Assembly: GCF_008364845.1 (NCBI RefSeq)
Contig: NZ_VTTP01000007.1
Coordinates: forward strand, 1-64,000
Origin: Actinotalea subterranea
GTDB lineage: Bacteria > Actinomycetota > Actinomycetes > Actinomycetales > Cellulomonadaceae
Direction: 5' to 3'
DNA: 64,000 bases
Shown: piece after piece, positions 24,474 to 33,463 of the stretch
Layout: each line of letters starts with the position of its first letter
How positions within the stretch are numbered: the stretch's first letter is position 1
Notes under the pieces: model-generated
Seen by the model: only the letters and a program-made list of their open reading frames with translations
Databases searched by the model: none
Told to the model about the DNA's origin: nothing
Made by a program: the position numbers and the translations under genes

Positions 24474-26107
24474 CCGCGCCGTCCAGGGTCGCGGCGCTGT
24501 GGGTCCCGGACTGGCCGGTCCTGGCAGCGATGACCGCCGAGGAGGTCGCCGTCCACGAGCCGGCAGCCGTGCACGACGGCCGACGCGTCACGGCGGTCTC
24601 GGCGCTCGCACGTCGCCAGGGCGTACGTCGAGGCATGCGGCGCAGGCACGCCCAGGAGTGCTGCCCCGGGCTGGTCCTCCTCGCCGAGGACCCGGGTCGG
24701 GACGTCCGGCTGTTCGAGCCCGTCGCCGCGGCCGCCGAGACCGTCGTCTCCGGGATCGAGGTCGCCCGCCCCGGCCTGATCCTGCTGCCCGCCGCAGGGG
24801 CGGGCCGGTACCACGGCTCGGAGCACACGCTCGCCGAGCTCCTGGTGGGGGCGGTCGCCGGGCAGACCGGCTACGAGGCGCAGATAGGCGTCGCCGACGG
24901 TGCCGGCGCTGCGGTGCTCGCCGCGCGCGCGGGGCGCATCGTGCCACCCGGTCGGGCGGCGCAGCTCCTCGGTCCGCTCGGGGTCGGCGAGCTGGTCCAC
25001 GTCGCGACCGGCGACCTGGCGGCTCAGGTCCCTGACCTCGTCGACCTGCTCAACCGTCTGGGCCTGCGCACCCTCGGCGACCTCGCGCGGCTGCCCGCCA
25101 CGGACGTCCTCGCCAGGTTCGGGCGCCTGGGCACGTGGGCGCACCAGGTCGCCTCGGGCCAGGACGACCGCCCGACGGCGCTGCGTCGCCTCGAGCCCGA
25201 CCTCGCCGTCGAGCAGGACCTCGACCCACCGGTCGAGCGTGTCGAGGCAGCGGCGTTCGCCGCGCGACGCCTCGCCGAGGAGCTGCACGCACTGCTCGTC
25301 TCGCGGGGGGCGGGCTGCGGCCGCCTGCAGATCGTCGCCCGGACCGAGGACGGTCAGGAGCTGGCCCGCACGTGGCGCACGGAGGCCGTGATCGGCGGCA
25401 TGTCGGCCGCCCGGATGACCGACCGCGTCCGCTGGCAGCTCGAGGGCTGGCTCACCGGGAGCAGCCTGCGCGCGTCGTCGCGTGCGGGGCAGCACCCGGG
25501 GCACGGTGCGGGGGACCCCGCTCCGGCCCCCCTGGTCCGGCTGGGGCTCCGCGCCGAGGAGGTCGTCGCCGTCGGGGCAGAGCAGGGGCGCCTGTGGGGT
25601 GGGCCCAGCGGCTCTGACCTGCGTGCGCAGCGGGCCCTGCACCGGGTCCAGGGGCTCATCGGCACCGACCGGGTGCTGAGCGTCGCCGTGCAGGGCGGGC
25701 GCGAGGTCCGCGACCAGGTCCACCTCGTCCCGTGGGGTGAGGAGGCCGCGCCGACGCGTCAGGTGCAGCAGCCCTGGCCGGGTCGCCTTCCCCCGCCGGC
25801 GCCGGCGACGGTGCTCCCCGAGCCGCAGGTCGTCCAGCTGTGCGGCAGCGACGGCCGGCGGGTCCAGGTCGACGCGCGCCTCCAGGTCAGCGCGGAGCCG
25901 ACCGTCGTGTGGTGGCCCGCCGAGCAGGGGCTCCCCGAGCGGGAGACCGCCGTGACGGGGTGGGCGGGGCCGTGGCCCCTCGTCCAGCGCTGGTGGGGCC
26001 CGACGCCGCGGCGCCAGGTCTTCCTGCAGGCCACCCTCGCGGAGGGCGGGGCCGTGCTGCTCGCGCTCGAGGACGGCGTCTGGACGGTCGAGGCGCACTA
26101 TGACTGA
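24470..26107 (+). CDS. imuB: ImuB (inactive Y-family polymerase-like protein)
   Basis: This 545-aa protein resembles a Y-family polymerase but acts as an adaptor that bridges the beta clamp, ImuA' and DnaE2. The start MTAPSRVAALWVPDWPVLAA, with the WVPDWPV motif, is diagnostic. In true Y polymerases this region is the DxDxF metal site; here no acidic pair is present. Further parts are AVSALARRQGVRRGM, LADLLNRLGLRTLGDLARLP (helix-hairpin-helix) and a little-finger-like region (AEELHALLVSRGAGCGRL). It overlaps dnaE2 by 8 nt. It is expected to be non-catalytic, by family knowledge. Confidence 0.9.
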   Translation: MTAPSRVAALWVPDWPVLAAMTAEEVAVHEPAAVHDGRRVTAVSALARRQGVRRGMRRRHAQECCPGLVLLAEDPGRDVRLFEPVAAAAETVVSGIEVARPGLILLPAAGAGRYHGSEHTLAELLVGAVAGQTGYEAQIGVADGAGAAVLAARAGRIVPPGRAAQLLGPLGVGELVHVATGDLAAQVPDLVDLLNRLGLRTLGDLARLPATDVLARFGRLGTWAHQVASGQDDRPTALRRLEPDLAVEQDLDPPVERVEAAAFAARRLAEELHALLVSRGAGCGRLQIVARTEDGQELARTWRTEAVIGGMSAARMTDRVRWQLEGWLTGSSLRASSRAGQHPGHGAGDPAPAPLVRLGLRAEEVVAVGAEQGRLWGGPSGSDLRAQRALHRVQGLIGTDRVLSVAVQGGREVRDQVHLVPWGEEAAPTRQVQQPWPGRLPPPAPATVLPEPQVVQLCGSDGRRVQVDARLQVSAEPTVVWWPAEQGLPERETAVTGWAGPWPLVQRWWGPTPRRQVFLQATLAEGGAVLLALEDGVWTVEAHYD

Positions 26108-29100
26108 GCGTGCCGGGACCGGGCCGGGCGCGCCGCGGTACGCCGAGCTGCACGCCCACTCGGCCTTCAGCTTCCTCGACGGCGCGAGCCAGCCCGAGGA
26201 GCTCGTGCACGAGGCTGCGCGGCTCGGCCTGTCGGCACTGGCCCTGACCGACCACGACGGGCTGTACGGCGTCGTGCGCTTCGCCCAGGCGGCCCGCACC
26301 GCGGGGCTGCCCACGGTCTTCGGCTCCGAGCTGCACCTGCCCGGCCCGGACGGCGCCCTGGACGAGCCGACCGGGACACCCGACCCGCGCGCATCGCACC
26401 TGCTCGTCCTGGCCCGGGGGCCGCAGGGGTACCGCGCGCTGTCCCGGGCGATCGCCGAGGCGCACCTCGCCACGGGGACCAAGGGCATGGCCGACCACCG
26501 GCTGCCGGAGCTCGCGGCGGCGGCCGACGGGCAGTGGCTCGTGCTCACGGGCTGCCGCAAGGGCTCCGTGCGGCAGGCGCTCGAGGGCGGTGCGGCACTC
26601 GAGGGCGGTGCGGCGCACGGGCGCTGGGACCTCGACGCGGCGCACCGCGAGCTCGACCGGCTGACGTCCCTGTTCGGACGGGACAACGTCGCCGTCGAGG
26701 TCACGGACACGGGTGACCCCTGGGACTCCGAGCGCAACGACGCCCTCGCCGAGCTCGCCCGGCGTGCACGGCTGCCGCTCGTCGCGACCGGCAACGTGCA
26801 CTACGCGCGCCCCGCGGACGCGGACCTCGCCGGGGCGCTCGCCGCCGTGCGCGCCCGCTCGAGCCTCGACGACATGGACGGCTGGCTGCCCGGGGGTCCG
26901 ACCCTCCACCTGCGGTCGGCCGAGGAGATGGTGCTGCGGCACCGGCGTCACCCGCAGGCCGTGGCGACGGCTGCCGCGCTCGCGGCCGAGTGCGCCTTCG
27001 ACCTCGCCCTCGTGGCGCCCGCGCTGCCGCCCTACCCCGTCCCGCCAGGGCACGACGAGGCGACGTGGCTGCGTGAGCTGGTCCGCCGAGGGGCGTTCGA
27101 GCGGTACGGCCCGCCGGAGGCGGAGCGGGTCCCGGGCGCGTACGCCCAGATCGCCCACGAGCTGGCCGTCATCGAGAGCCTCGGGTTCCCCGGCTACTTC
27201 CTCATCGTCCACGACCTCGTCGCGTTCTGCCGTGACCAGGGCATCCTCGCGCAGGGCCGTGGCTCGGCCGCCAACTCGGCGGTCTGCTACGCCCTGGGGG
27301 TCACGGCCGTGGACGCGGTGCAGCACGGGCTGCTCTTCGAGCGCTTCCTGGCCCCGGAGCGGGACGGGCCACCCGACATCGACGTGGACATCGAGTCGAT
27401 CCGGCGCGAGGAGGTCATCCAGTACGTCTACGAGCGGTTCGGCAGGCGGCACGCGGCGCAGGTCGCGAACGTCATCTCCTACCGGCCCAAGTCCGCGGTC
27501 CGGGACGCGGCGCGCGCCCTGGGGTACGACGTCGGGCAGCAGGACGCCTGGAGCAAGAGCATCGAGCGGTGGGGGTCCCTCCGCGGTCCGGAGCACACGA
27601 GCCCCTGGTGGACGATGCAGCGCTCGGCCCCGGTGGGCCCGCTCGGGCTGGGCGGCGGCGGGGCAGGGTTCACGCCTGCGCCCGGCCCGGGCGTCGGCCA
27701 GGGCGCTCCTGCCGGTCCGCAGGCGGGGCGGGACGTGCCACGCACCGCCGACGGGCTCGAGCTGAGCGAGGACGGGCACGACGTCGTCCCCGTGCAGCGT
27801 CCGCCGTCGGCGACCGAGCTCGGCGAGATCCCCGACCCGGTCATCGACCTCGCCGAGCGGCTCCTGCGCCTGCCGCGACACCTGGGGATCCACTCGGGCG
27901 GCATGGTGATGTGCGACCGGCCGGTCATCGAGGTGTGCCCGGTCGAGTGGGCCCGCATGCCCGGCCGCACGGTCCTGCAGTGGGACAAGGACGACTGCGC
28001 CGATGCGGGCCTGGTCAAGTTCGACCTCCTCGGCCTGGGCATGCTCTCGGCGCTGCGCATCGCGTTCGAGCTGGTCGCGGCGAACGAGGGCGTCGAGCTG
28101 GGCCTGCACTCCCTGCCCCAGGAGGACCCTGCGGTCTACGACCTGCTGTGCGCGGCGGACACCGTGGGCGTGTTCCAGGTCGAGTCCCGTGCGCAGATGG
28201 CGACGCTGCCGCGCCTGCAGCCCCGACGCTTCTACGACATCGTCATCGAGGTCGCCCTCATCCGGCCCGGCCCCATCCAGGGCGGCTCGGTGCACCCGTA
28301 CATCAACCGGGTGCGTGGCCGCGAGAAGGTGACCTTCCTGCACCCCCTGCTCGAGAAGTCGCTCGCCAAGACGATGGGCGTCCCGCTGTTCCAGGAGCAG
28401 CTCATGCAGATGGCCATCGACGTCGCCGGCTTCACCGGTGCGGAGGCCGACCAGCTGCGCCGGGCCATGGGATCCAAGCGGTCCATGGAGCGCATGGAGG
28501 CCCTGCGGGCCCGGCTCATGTCGGGCATGGTCGAGCGCGGGGTGGACGACCCGCAGGTCCGCGAGCAGATCTACGACAAGCTCAAGGCCTTCGCGGACTT
28601 CGGCTTCCCCGAGTCGCACGCGTACTCGTTCGCGTACCTCGTCTACGCGAGCTCCTGGCTCAAGGTGCACCACCCGGCGGCCTTCTACGCGGGCCTGCTC
28701 GCGGCGCAGCCCATGGGGTTCTACTCCCCGCAGTCGCTCGTGGCCGACGCGCGGCGGCACGGCGTGGTCGTGCTCCGCCCGGACGTGCAGACCTCGGGCG
28801 TCCAGGCAGGCCTCGAGCGCGTCGCCACGGACGGCGACGAGGTCCCTCGCGGCCCACGCCCCGGCTCCCCGGGTCCGCGCCGCGGCCAGGTGGTGCTCGA
28901 CGTCGACCCCGCGCTCGCGGTCAGGCTGGGTCTCGCCGCGGTGCGGGGCGTGGGGGAGGAGGTCGCCGAGAAGCTCGTCGCCGAGCGCACCACCGGCGGT
29001 CCGTTCGCGGGACTGCGCGACCTGGTGCGCCGGGTGTCGTTGCGCACCGCCCAGCTGGAGGCGCTCGCGACGGCCGGCGCGCTCGAGTCCCTGGGCGTGG

Positions 29101-29615
29101 ACCGTCGGGAGGGCCTCTGGGCCGCCGGCGCGCTCGCCCAGGAGGGACCCGAGACGCTGCCGGGCGTCGCCGTGGGCGTCGAGGCGCCGACCCTGCCGGG
29201 GATGAGCGAGGTCGAGCTCGCCATGGCCGACGTGTGGGCCACGGGTGTCTCCGTGGACTCCTACCCGACGCAGTACGTGCGCGAGGGGCTGGACGCGGCA
29301 GGCGTGCTGCGGGTCGAGCAGGCGTTCGAGCACGAGGTGGGGCGTCGCGTCGCGGTCGCCGGGGTGGTCACGCACAGGCAGCGGCCGGGGACCGCGCAGG
29401 GCGTGACGTTCCTGTCCCTCGAGGACGAGACCGGTCTGCTCAACGTCATCTGCACGGCCGGGCTGTGGAGCCGCTTCCGCCGGGTCGCGCGGACGTCGGC
29501 GGCTCTCGTGGTCCGCGGCCGGCTCGAACGCGCCGACAACGCGACGAACCTGCTCGCCGAGCACCTCGCTCCGCTGTCGCTGCGCATCCCGACGTCCTCA
29601 CGCGACTTCCAGTGA
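26100..29615 (+). CDS. dnaE2: Error-prone DNA polymerase III alpha DnaE2
   Basis: This 1171-aa replicative-type polymerase performs damage-induced mutagenic synthesis with ImuA' and ImuB. The PHP domain starts at AELHAHSAFSFLDGAS. The palm acidic motif PDIDVDIES is at residues 425-433. HLGIHSGGMVMCDRPVIEV and the fingers region GVPLFQEQLMQMAIDVAGF follow. An HhH segment and a C-terminal OB fold (VAVAGVVTHRQRPGTAQGVTFLSLEDETG) close the protein. Residues about 492-574 are a Gly/Pro-rich insert, longer than I expect for DnaE2, which is near 1050-1100 aa. An 18-nt tandem duplication gives LEGGAALEGGAA near residue 160. It is the last gene of the SOS-controlled operon. Confidence 0.94.
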   Translation: MTERAGTGPGAPRYAELHAHSAFSFLDGASQPEELVHEAARLGLSALALTDHDGLYGVVRFAQAARTAGLPTVFGSELHLPGPDGALDEPTGTPDPRASHLLVLARGPQGYRALSRAIAEAHLATGTKGMADHRLPELAAAADGQWLVLTGCRKGSVRQALEGGAALEGGAAHGRWDLDAAHRELDRLTSLFGRDNVAVEVTDTGDPWDSERNDALAELARRARLPLVATGNVHYARPADADLAGALAAVRARSSLDDMDGWLPGGPTLHLRSAEEMVLRHRRHPQAVATAAALAAECAFDLALVAPALPPYPVPPGHDEATWLRELVRRGAFERYGPPEAERVPGAYAQIAHELAVIESLGFPGYFLIVHDLVAFCRDQGILAQGRGSAANSAVCYALGVTAVDAVQHGLLFERFLAPERDGPPDIDVDIESIRREEVIQYVYERFGRRHAAQVANVISYRPKSAVRDAARALGYDVGQQDAWSKSIERWGSLRGPEHTSPWWTMQRSAPVGPLGLGGGGAGFTPAPGPGVGQGAPAGPQAGRDVPRTADGLELSEDGHDVVPVQRPPSATELGEIPDPVIDLAERLLRLPRHLGIHSGGMVMCDRPVIEVCPVEWARMPGRTVLQWDKDDCADAGLVKFDLLGLGMLSALRIAFELVAANEGVELGLHSLPQEDPAVYDLLCAADTVGVFQVESRAQMATLPRLQPRRFYDIVIEVALIRPGPIQGGSVHPYINRVRGREKVTFLHPLLEKSLAKTMGVPLFQEQLMQMAIDVAGFTGAEADQLRRAMGSKRSMERMEALRARLMSGMVERGVDDPQVREQIYDKLKAFADFGFPESHAYSFAYLVYASSWLKVHHPAAFYAGLLAAQPMGFYSPQSLVADARRHGVVVLRPDVQTSGVQAGLERVATDGDEVPRGPRPGSPGPRRGQVVLDVDPALAVRLGLAAVRGVGEEVAEKLVAERTTGGPFAGLRDLVRRVSLRTAQLEALATAGALESLGVDRREGLWAAGALAQEGPETLPGVAVGVEAPTLPGMSEVELAMADVWATGVSVDSYPTQYVREGLDAAGVLRVEQAFEHEVGRRVAVAGVVTHRQRPGTAQGVTFLSLEDETGLLNVICTAGLWSRFRRVARTSAALVVRGRLERADNATNLLAEHLAPLSLRIPTSSRDFQ

Positions 29616-29648
29616 GGCACTGCGCGCGAGATCCGGTGCGACGAGGTC

Positions 29649-29686
29649 GGGCCCGGTGGCGCGCCGGCACGGTGAGCCACCGGCCC
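29649..29686. terminator. Bidirectional hairpin after dnaE2
   Basis: CCGGTGGC (29653-29660) pairs perfectly with GCCACCGG (29676-29683). Three G-C pairs beyond a one-base bulge extend the stem (GGG 29649-29651 with CCC 29684-29686). It separates dnaE2 from the convergent AI-2E family gene. Confidence 0.55.
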
Positions 29687-29700
29687 GGTGCGCAGGCGGC

Positions 29701-30963
29701 TCAGGTGAGCGCGACCTCCTCGGGGGGCCCGTCCGGCGGGTCGGTCTCGGCCTCCGGGTCCCCGTCGTCGTCCGCCGTGAAGTCCGTGGGCGGGTCGACG
29801 TGGCGCAGCCGGGCGAAGACCGCCCAGCCGACCGCGATGAGCGGGACCGAGATGACCGCCCCGAGGATCCCGGCGACGAGCGTGCCCCCCGTGACACCCA
29901 GTGCGACCGCGACGGGGTGCAGCGAGACCTGCCTGCCCATGACCAGCGGCGTCAGGACGTGCCCCTCGAACTGGCCGATGAGCGCGATGCCGATGCCCAC
30001 GAGCACCGCCGCGAGGACACCCTTCGCGGCGAGCGCCACGACCATCGCGATGACCATCGCGAGCGGTGCGCCGATCAGCGGGATGAACGCACCGATGAAG
30101 ACGAGCACCGCGAGGGGGGCGGCGAGCGGGACGCCGACGATGAGCAGGATGATCGCGGCGAGCGCCCCGTCGGCCGCCGCGACGATGAACGTGCCCCGGG
30201 TGTAGCCCGAGAACGTGTACCAGGCGACGTCACCGCCGACGAACCACGACTCACGCATGCGTGCGGGTAGCTGGTTGAGGAACCAGAGCCACATCTCCTT
30301 GCCGCGGGTGAGGAAGAAGACCGTGCAGAACGTCGCGAGCGCGAGGGCCGTGAACACCTGGCCGACGGATCCCGCGCTCGCGAGCGCCTGGCTCGCGACG
30401 GCGCTGCTGTTCTCGGCGATCCACTCCTGTGCGGAGACGAGCCAGCCCTGGACGTCGTCGTTGGTGACCGTGAGGTGCAGCGGGCTGTCCTCGAGCAGCG
30501 TCAGCAGAGTCGAGATGCCGTCGTTGAACTGCTTCCCGAGGTTCTCCCACTGGCCCGCGACGGAGAACCCGATGTACGTGAACAGGCCCGCGACGAGAAG
30601 GATCGACAGGATCATCGAGAGGGCCGTCGCCAGGCCACGTGGCATCCACCGGGCGAGCGCGTTGACGACGGGCCGCAGCACGGCGGTGAACACGAGCGCG
30701 AGGAACACCGCGATGAACAGCAGGAGCACGCGCGACGTCGCCCAGAACACCAGCGCGACAGCGGCGACCACGACCATCATCCGCCAGGACCAGCCGGCAA
30801 CGACCCGCAGCCAGTGCGGCGCCGTCTCCTCGTAGCCGACGACCGACGGGTTGCGACGCGCGCCGGCGACCTTCTTCGCCGCAGGACCGGCTCCGGCCAG
30901 GTGACGCACGGACGGCTTCGGACGTTCGGCCTCGGTCGTCGACGTGTCGTCGCGGTCGGTCAT
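29701..30963 (-). CDS. AI-2E family (PF01594) membrane transporter
   Basis: This 420-aa multi-pass protein belongs to the AI-2E/TqsA-YdiK family. It has paired helices at the N-terminus (MMVVVAAVALVFWATSRVLLLFIAVFLALVF). A periplasmic-type loop (LGKQFNDGISTLLTLLED) follows, then six C-terminal helices. The conserved VPLAAPLAVLVFIGAFIPLIGAP and GQFEGHVLTPLVMG are present. Known family members export AI-2 or act as sodium/proton antiporters, so the substrate is open. The ATG at 30963 follows GGGGAG. The acidic tail (DDDGDPEAETDPPDGPPEE) is cytoplasmic. It is divergent from the tRNA gene. Confidence 0.88.
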   Translation of the reverse strand: MTDRDDTSTTEAERPKPSVRHLAGAGPAAKKVAGARRNPSVVGYEETAPHWLRVVAGWSWRMMVVVAAVALVFWATSRVLLLFIAVFLALVFTAVLRPVVNALARWMPRGLATALSMILSILLVAGLFTYIGFSVAGQWENLGKQFNDGISTLLTLLEDSPLHLTVTNDDVQGWLVSAQEWIAENSSAVASQALASAGSVGQVFTALALATFCTVFFLTRGKEMWLWFLNQLPARMRESWFVGGDVAWYTFSGYTRGTFIVAAADGALAAIILLIVGVPLAAPLAVLVFIGAFIPLIGAPLAMVIAMVVALAAKGVLAAVLVGIGIALIGQFEGHVLTPLVMGRQVSLHPVAVALGVTGGTLVAGILGAVISVPLIAVGWAVFARLRHVDPPTDFTADDDGDPEAETDPPDGPPEEVALT

Positions 30964-31048
30964 CACAGCTCCCCGCAGTGCCGGCGCGGACGCGCCCCGC
31001 CGCCAGTCTGCACCAGGGCGTGCGTCCTGGCGGCCTGCCACTCCGTGC

Positions 31049-31054
31049 TATCTT
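31049..31054 (+). promoter_or_regulatory. Candidate -10 box of tRNA-Leu
   Basis: TATCTT lies about 46 nt before the mature tRNA 5' end and is the most AT-rich hexamer in the region. No convincing -35 was found. Confidence 0.35.
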
Positions 31055-31099
31055 TACTGCCGCGCTTGAGGGACTCTTCGGAGCCCGTCAGGTCCACCT

Positions 31100-31183
31100 G
31101 TCCGGGTGGCGGAATGGCAGACGCGCTAGCTTGAGGTGCTAGTGCCCGTATAGGGCGTGGGGGTTCAAGTCCCCCTCCGGACA
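31100..31183 (+). tRNA. tRNA-Leu (GAG)
   Basis: An 84-nt class II tRNA. The acceptor stem is GTCCGGG with TCCGGAC plus discriminator A, the last pair being G-T. The anticodon stem CTAGC/GCTAG encloses the loop TTGAGGT, so the anticodon is GAG (codons CUC/CUU). A long variable arm (TGCCCGTATAGGGCG) and the T-arm GGGGGTTCAAGTCCCCC confirm leucine identity. CCA is not encoded. The jetABC operon starts 156 nt downstream. Confidence 0.97.
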
Positions 31184-31201
31184 CTCGTTGAGACAGCGAC
31201 G

Positions 31202-31244
31202 AAAGGCCCCTGATCTGCGGAAGCGCAGAGCGGGGGCTTCTTTC
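31202..31244 (+). terminator. Intrinsic terminator after tRNA-Leu
   Basis: An outer stem of GCCCC with GGGGC and an inner hairpin CTGCG-GAA-CGCAG are followed by TTCTTTC. It has the T-rich tail that most hairpins in this genome lack. It separates the tRNA transcript from jetA. Confidence 0.8.
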
Positions 31245-31324
31245 GTTCTCGCACCTGAGGAGCTCTCGTGAGGCCGTCGCCCCACGGTCGGAATGCCCTG
31301 GCGCCGACTGTCGTCGCAGCCCCC

Positions 31325-31330
31325 TACGCT
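31325..31330 (+). promoter_or_regulatory. -10 box of jetABC
   Basis: TACGCT lies 8 nt before the ATG at 31339 (a second in-frame ATG follows at 31342). It would give a leaderless jetA message, as for many genes in this window. Confidence 0.5.
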
Positions 31331-31338
31331 GTCCCGCG

Positions 31339-32817
31339 ATGATGACGCGAGCGGAGGGGGCCTACCTCGGGGCGGTCCGGGCTTTCCAGAACCCGATGCT
31401 GGACCTCCTCCACAAGCGTCACGCACCCCTGGTGGTCTCCCTGCTGTCGCTCGTGTTCACCGTCGAGCGCCCGACGGTGCCCGTGGCGGACGCCCACACG
31501 GAGATCGGCGAGGCGCTGGCCCAGCTCCGTGCGGCAGGCCACGACGAGGCGCTACCGACCGCGACGGCACGTGAGCTGTGCCGGCTGTGGGCCGACGCGG
31601 GATGGCTGGTCCGTCAGGTCCTGGACGACGACGTCGAGGTGTACCGGCTCTCGGCGCACGCCGTGGGTGCGCTCGAGGTCGCGGGCCGTGCCGGCGGGGC
31701 TCGCGCGCGTGTGTCGCAGTCGAGGGTGCGGACGCTCCTGGACGCGATCGAGCGCCTCTCGCAGGACGCCGACCCCGACGTCCTGGTGCGGATGGCCCGG
31801 CTGGACGCGGAGATCGCGCGGCTGCGCGAGGAGCTCGCACGGATCCAGCGGACGGGCGCCGTCGATCCGGTCGACGAGGAGCAGCTGCTCGAGGAGGCCG
31901 AGAACGTCCTGCACCTGGTGCGCGAGCTTCCTGCCGACTTCGCGCGGGTCGCAGAGTCGATCAAGGCGATGCAGCGAGACGTCGTCACGGCGCTGCGCCA
32001 GGACCAGCGCCCGACCGGCGAGGTGCTGCGCGAGTACCTGGAGCGCGGGGAGCACGTGATGGAGTCGACCGCCGAGGGGCGGGCGTTCTCCGGCGCGTTG
32101 CGTCTCATCGGCGACCCGCAGCGGCTCGACGAGCTCTCCGGCGAGCTCGAGGTGATCCTGCGACACCCCTTCACCCGGCGCCTTCCGGCGCAGCAGCGTG
32201 CCGAGCTGCGGGACATCGGCAGGTGGCTCGAGCGGGGCATCGAGCAGGTCTTCACGGCGCAGCGTGAGGCGTCGCACGTCATCACGGCGCAGGTGCGCAA
32301 CCACGACCCGATGCGGGACCGGCAGGTCGACGAGCTGCTGCGCGAGGTCATGACCGGCCTCCAGGCGTGGACGGCGGGCGCGCGACGCGGCCAGCCCGTC
32401 GAGCCCGTGCGGCGGCTCCCGGTCGCGGAGGTGGACCACCTGCGCCAGACGCCCGGTGACCTGCGACCGGCGCAGGCGCCGTCGCCGCTGGCCGACTGGG
32501 ACGACGACGCGGGCGCGGACGTCTCGCAGGACGAGGCGCGTGCGTGGGGCGGCCCGCACTACGCGGCGCTCCACGAGCAGCTCGCGGCGTCGGCGGGAAC
32601 GGACGGGACGGTGGACGTGGCGACGGCGTTCAACGCGGCGCCGGAGGCCGTCCGGCGACCGGTGGACCTGCTGGGGGTCCTGGAGATCGCGCACGACCTG
32701 GGCATGGCGGAGTCCGACGAGGTCGTGCTCGTCGAGGCCGTGCGGCCCGACGGGACACGACGTCGGTTCGCGTTCAGCGGCGTCACCACACGGATGAAGG
32801 ACGAGATCGATGAGTGA
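31339..32817 (+). CDS. jetA: JetA-like protein (DUF3375), Wadjet/Mks kleisin
   Basis: This 492-aa protein matches the DUF3375 family, the kleisin-like subunit JetA of Wadjet and related MksF proteins. The start [26 protein letters not shown] is the family's N-terminal winged-helix region. A coiled-coil stretch follows ([27 protein letters not shown]). The mid-section reads [26 protein letters not shown], and the C-terminus ends in a second winged-helix region ([17 protein letters not shown]). JetA joins the two ATPase heads of JetC. It opens a coupled operon and overlaps jetB by 8 nt. Function is by family; the absence of jetD makes the operon's role uncertain. Confidence 0.85.
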   Translation: MMTRAEGAYLGAVRAFQNPMLDLLHKRHAPLVVSLLSLVFTVERPTVPVADAHTEIGEALAQLRAAGHDEALPTATARELCRLWADAGWLVRQVLDDDVEVYRLSAHAVGALEVAGRAGGARARVSQSRVRTLLDAIERLSQDADPDVLVRMARLDAEIARLREELARIQRTGAVDPVDEEQLLEEAENVLHLVRELPADFARVAESIKAMQRDVVTALRQDQRPTGEVLREYLERGEHVMESTAEGRAFSGALRLIGDPQRLDELSGELEVILRHPFTRRLPAQQRAELRDIGRWLERGIEQVFTAQREASHVITAQVRNHDPMRDRQVDELLREVMTGLQAWTAGARRGQPVEPVRRLPVAEVDHLRQTPGDLRPAQAPSPLADWDDDAGADVSQDEARAWGGPHYAALHEQLAASAGTDGTVDVATAFNAAPEAVRRPVDLLGVLEIAHDLGMAESDEVVLVEAVRPDGTRRRFAFSGVTTRMKDEIDE

Positions 32818-33463
32818 GACCACCCCGACGGCCTTCATCAGCCCCGTGCCCATGGAGGAGGACCCTGCGGAGCTGTTCGCAGGGGACTGCGGGACGCTCG
32901 ACGCGGACGTGCGGCGCCTTCTCGTGCGACTGCTGCAGCGGCGGTTCCTGCTGGCCGACAGGAGCCCCGCCCAGTGGCGGACCCTCGTGGAGAACCAGCA
33001 GGTCATCGAGTCGCGGCTGCACGACCTGTTCGTCCACCTCGTCGTGGACCACGAGCGGGGGGTCGCGTACAAGAAGCAGGTCCGCTCGGCCGAGCTCGAG
33101 GTGCCTGTCCTCCTGCGTGACGACGCCTACACGCGGGCGGAGACGCTGGTCCTCGTCCACCTGCGCACCGTGTTCCAGCGCGAGCGGGGTGCCGGTGAGA
33201 CCTCGGTCCGGGTCGACGTCGAGGAGATCGAGCAGACGGCCCTGACCTACTTCGACGCCGACGAGTCGAACGTCGCGTCGAGGCAGCGGGAGATCCGGGC
33301 CGCCGTGGTCCGCCTGGCCAAGGACGGGCTCATCGAGGAGGAGTCGGAGGGGCGCTACCGCGTCACGCCGCTCGTCGAGGTCGTGCTGAGCAACGCGCGG
33401 CTCGCCGAGCTGCGGGACTGGCTGCGGGAGCAGGCGCGCACGACGGCGCAGGAGGTGGCCTGA
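32810..33463 (+). CDS. jetB: JetB-like protein (DUF4194), Wadjet/Mks KITE subunit
   Basis: This 217-aa protein matches DUF4194, the JetB/MksE subunit that binds the kleisin with tandem winged helices. Recognisable parts are [23 protein letters not shown], then [34 protein letters not shown] final winged helix runs through [23 protein letters not shown] and [14 protein letters not shown]. It overlaps jetA at the 5' end and shares the TGATG junction with jetC. This order, DUF3375-DUF4194-SMC, is the one seen in Wadjet loci. Homologues in mycobacteria (EptABCD) limit plasmid maintenance. Confidence 0.87.
   Translation: MSETTPTAFISPVPMEEDPAELFAGDCGTLDADVRRLLVRLLQRRFLLADRSPAQWRTLVENQQVIESRLHDLFVHLVVDHERGVAYKKQVRSAELEVPVLLRDDAYTRAETLVLVHLRTVFQRERGAGETSVRVDVEEIEQTALTYFDADESNVASRQREIRAAVVRLAKDGLIEEESEGRYRVTPLVEVVLSNARLAELRDWLREQARTTAQEVA

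Noticed and set aside
25887-29564. A 1225-codon open frame antisense to dnaE2 and imuB
   Set aside because: It lies opposite three clearly conserved genes. In 73% GC DNA stop codons are rare in such shadow frames. It has no recognised domain and its composition is Arg/Gly/Leu-biased.
31160-31183. The tRNA-Leu 3' end as an attachment site with a second copy beyond jetC
   Set aside because: I scanned 36834-38600 for a repeat of the T-arm/acceptor sequence and found none. There is no integrase gene either.
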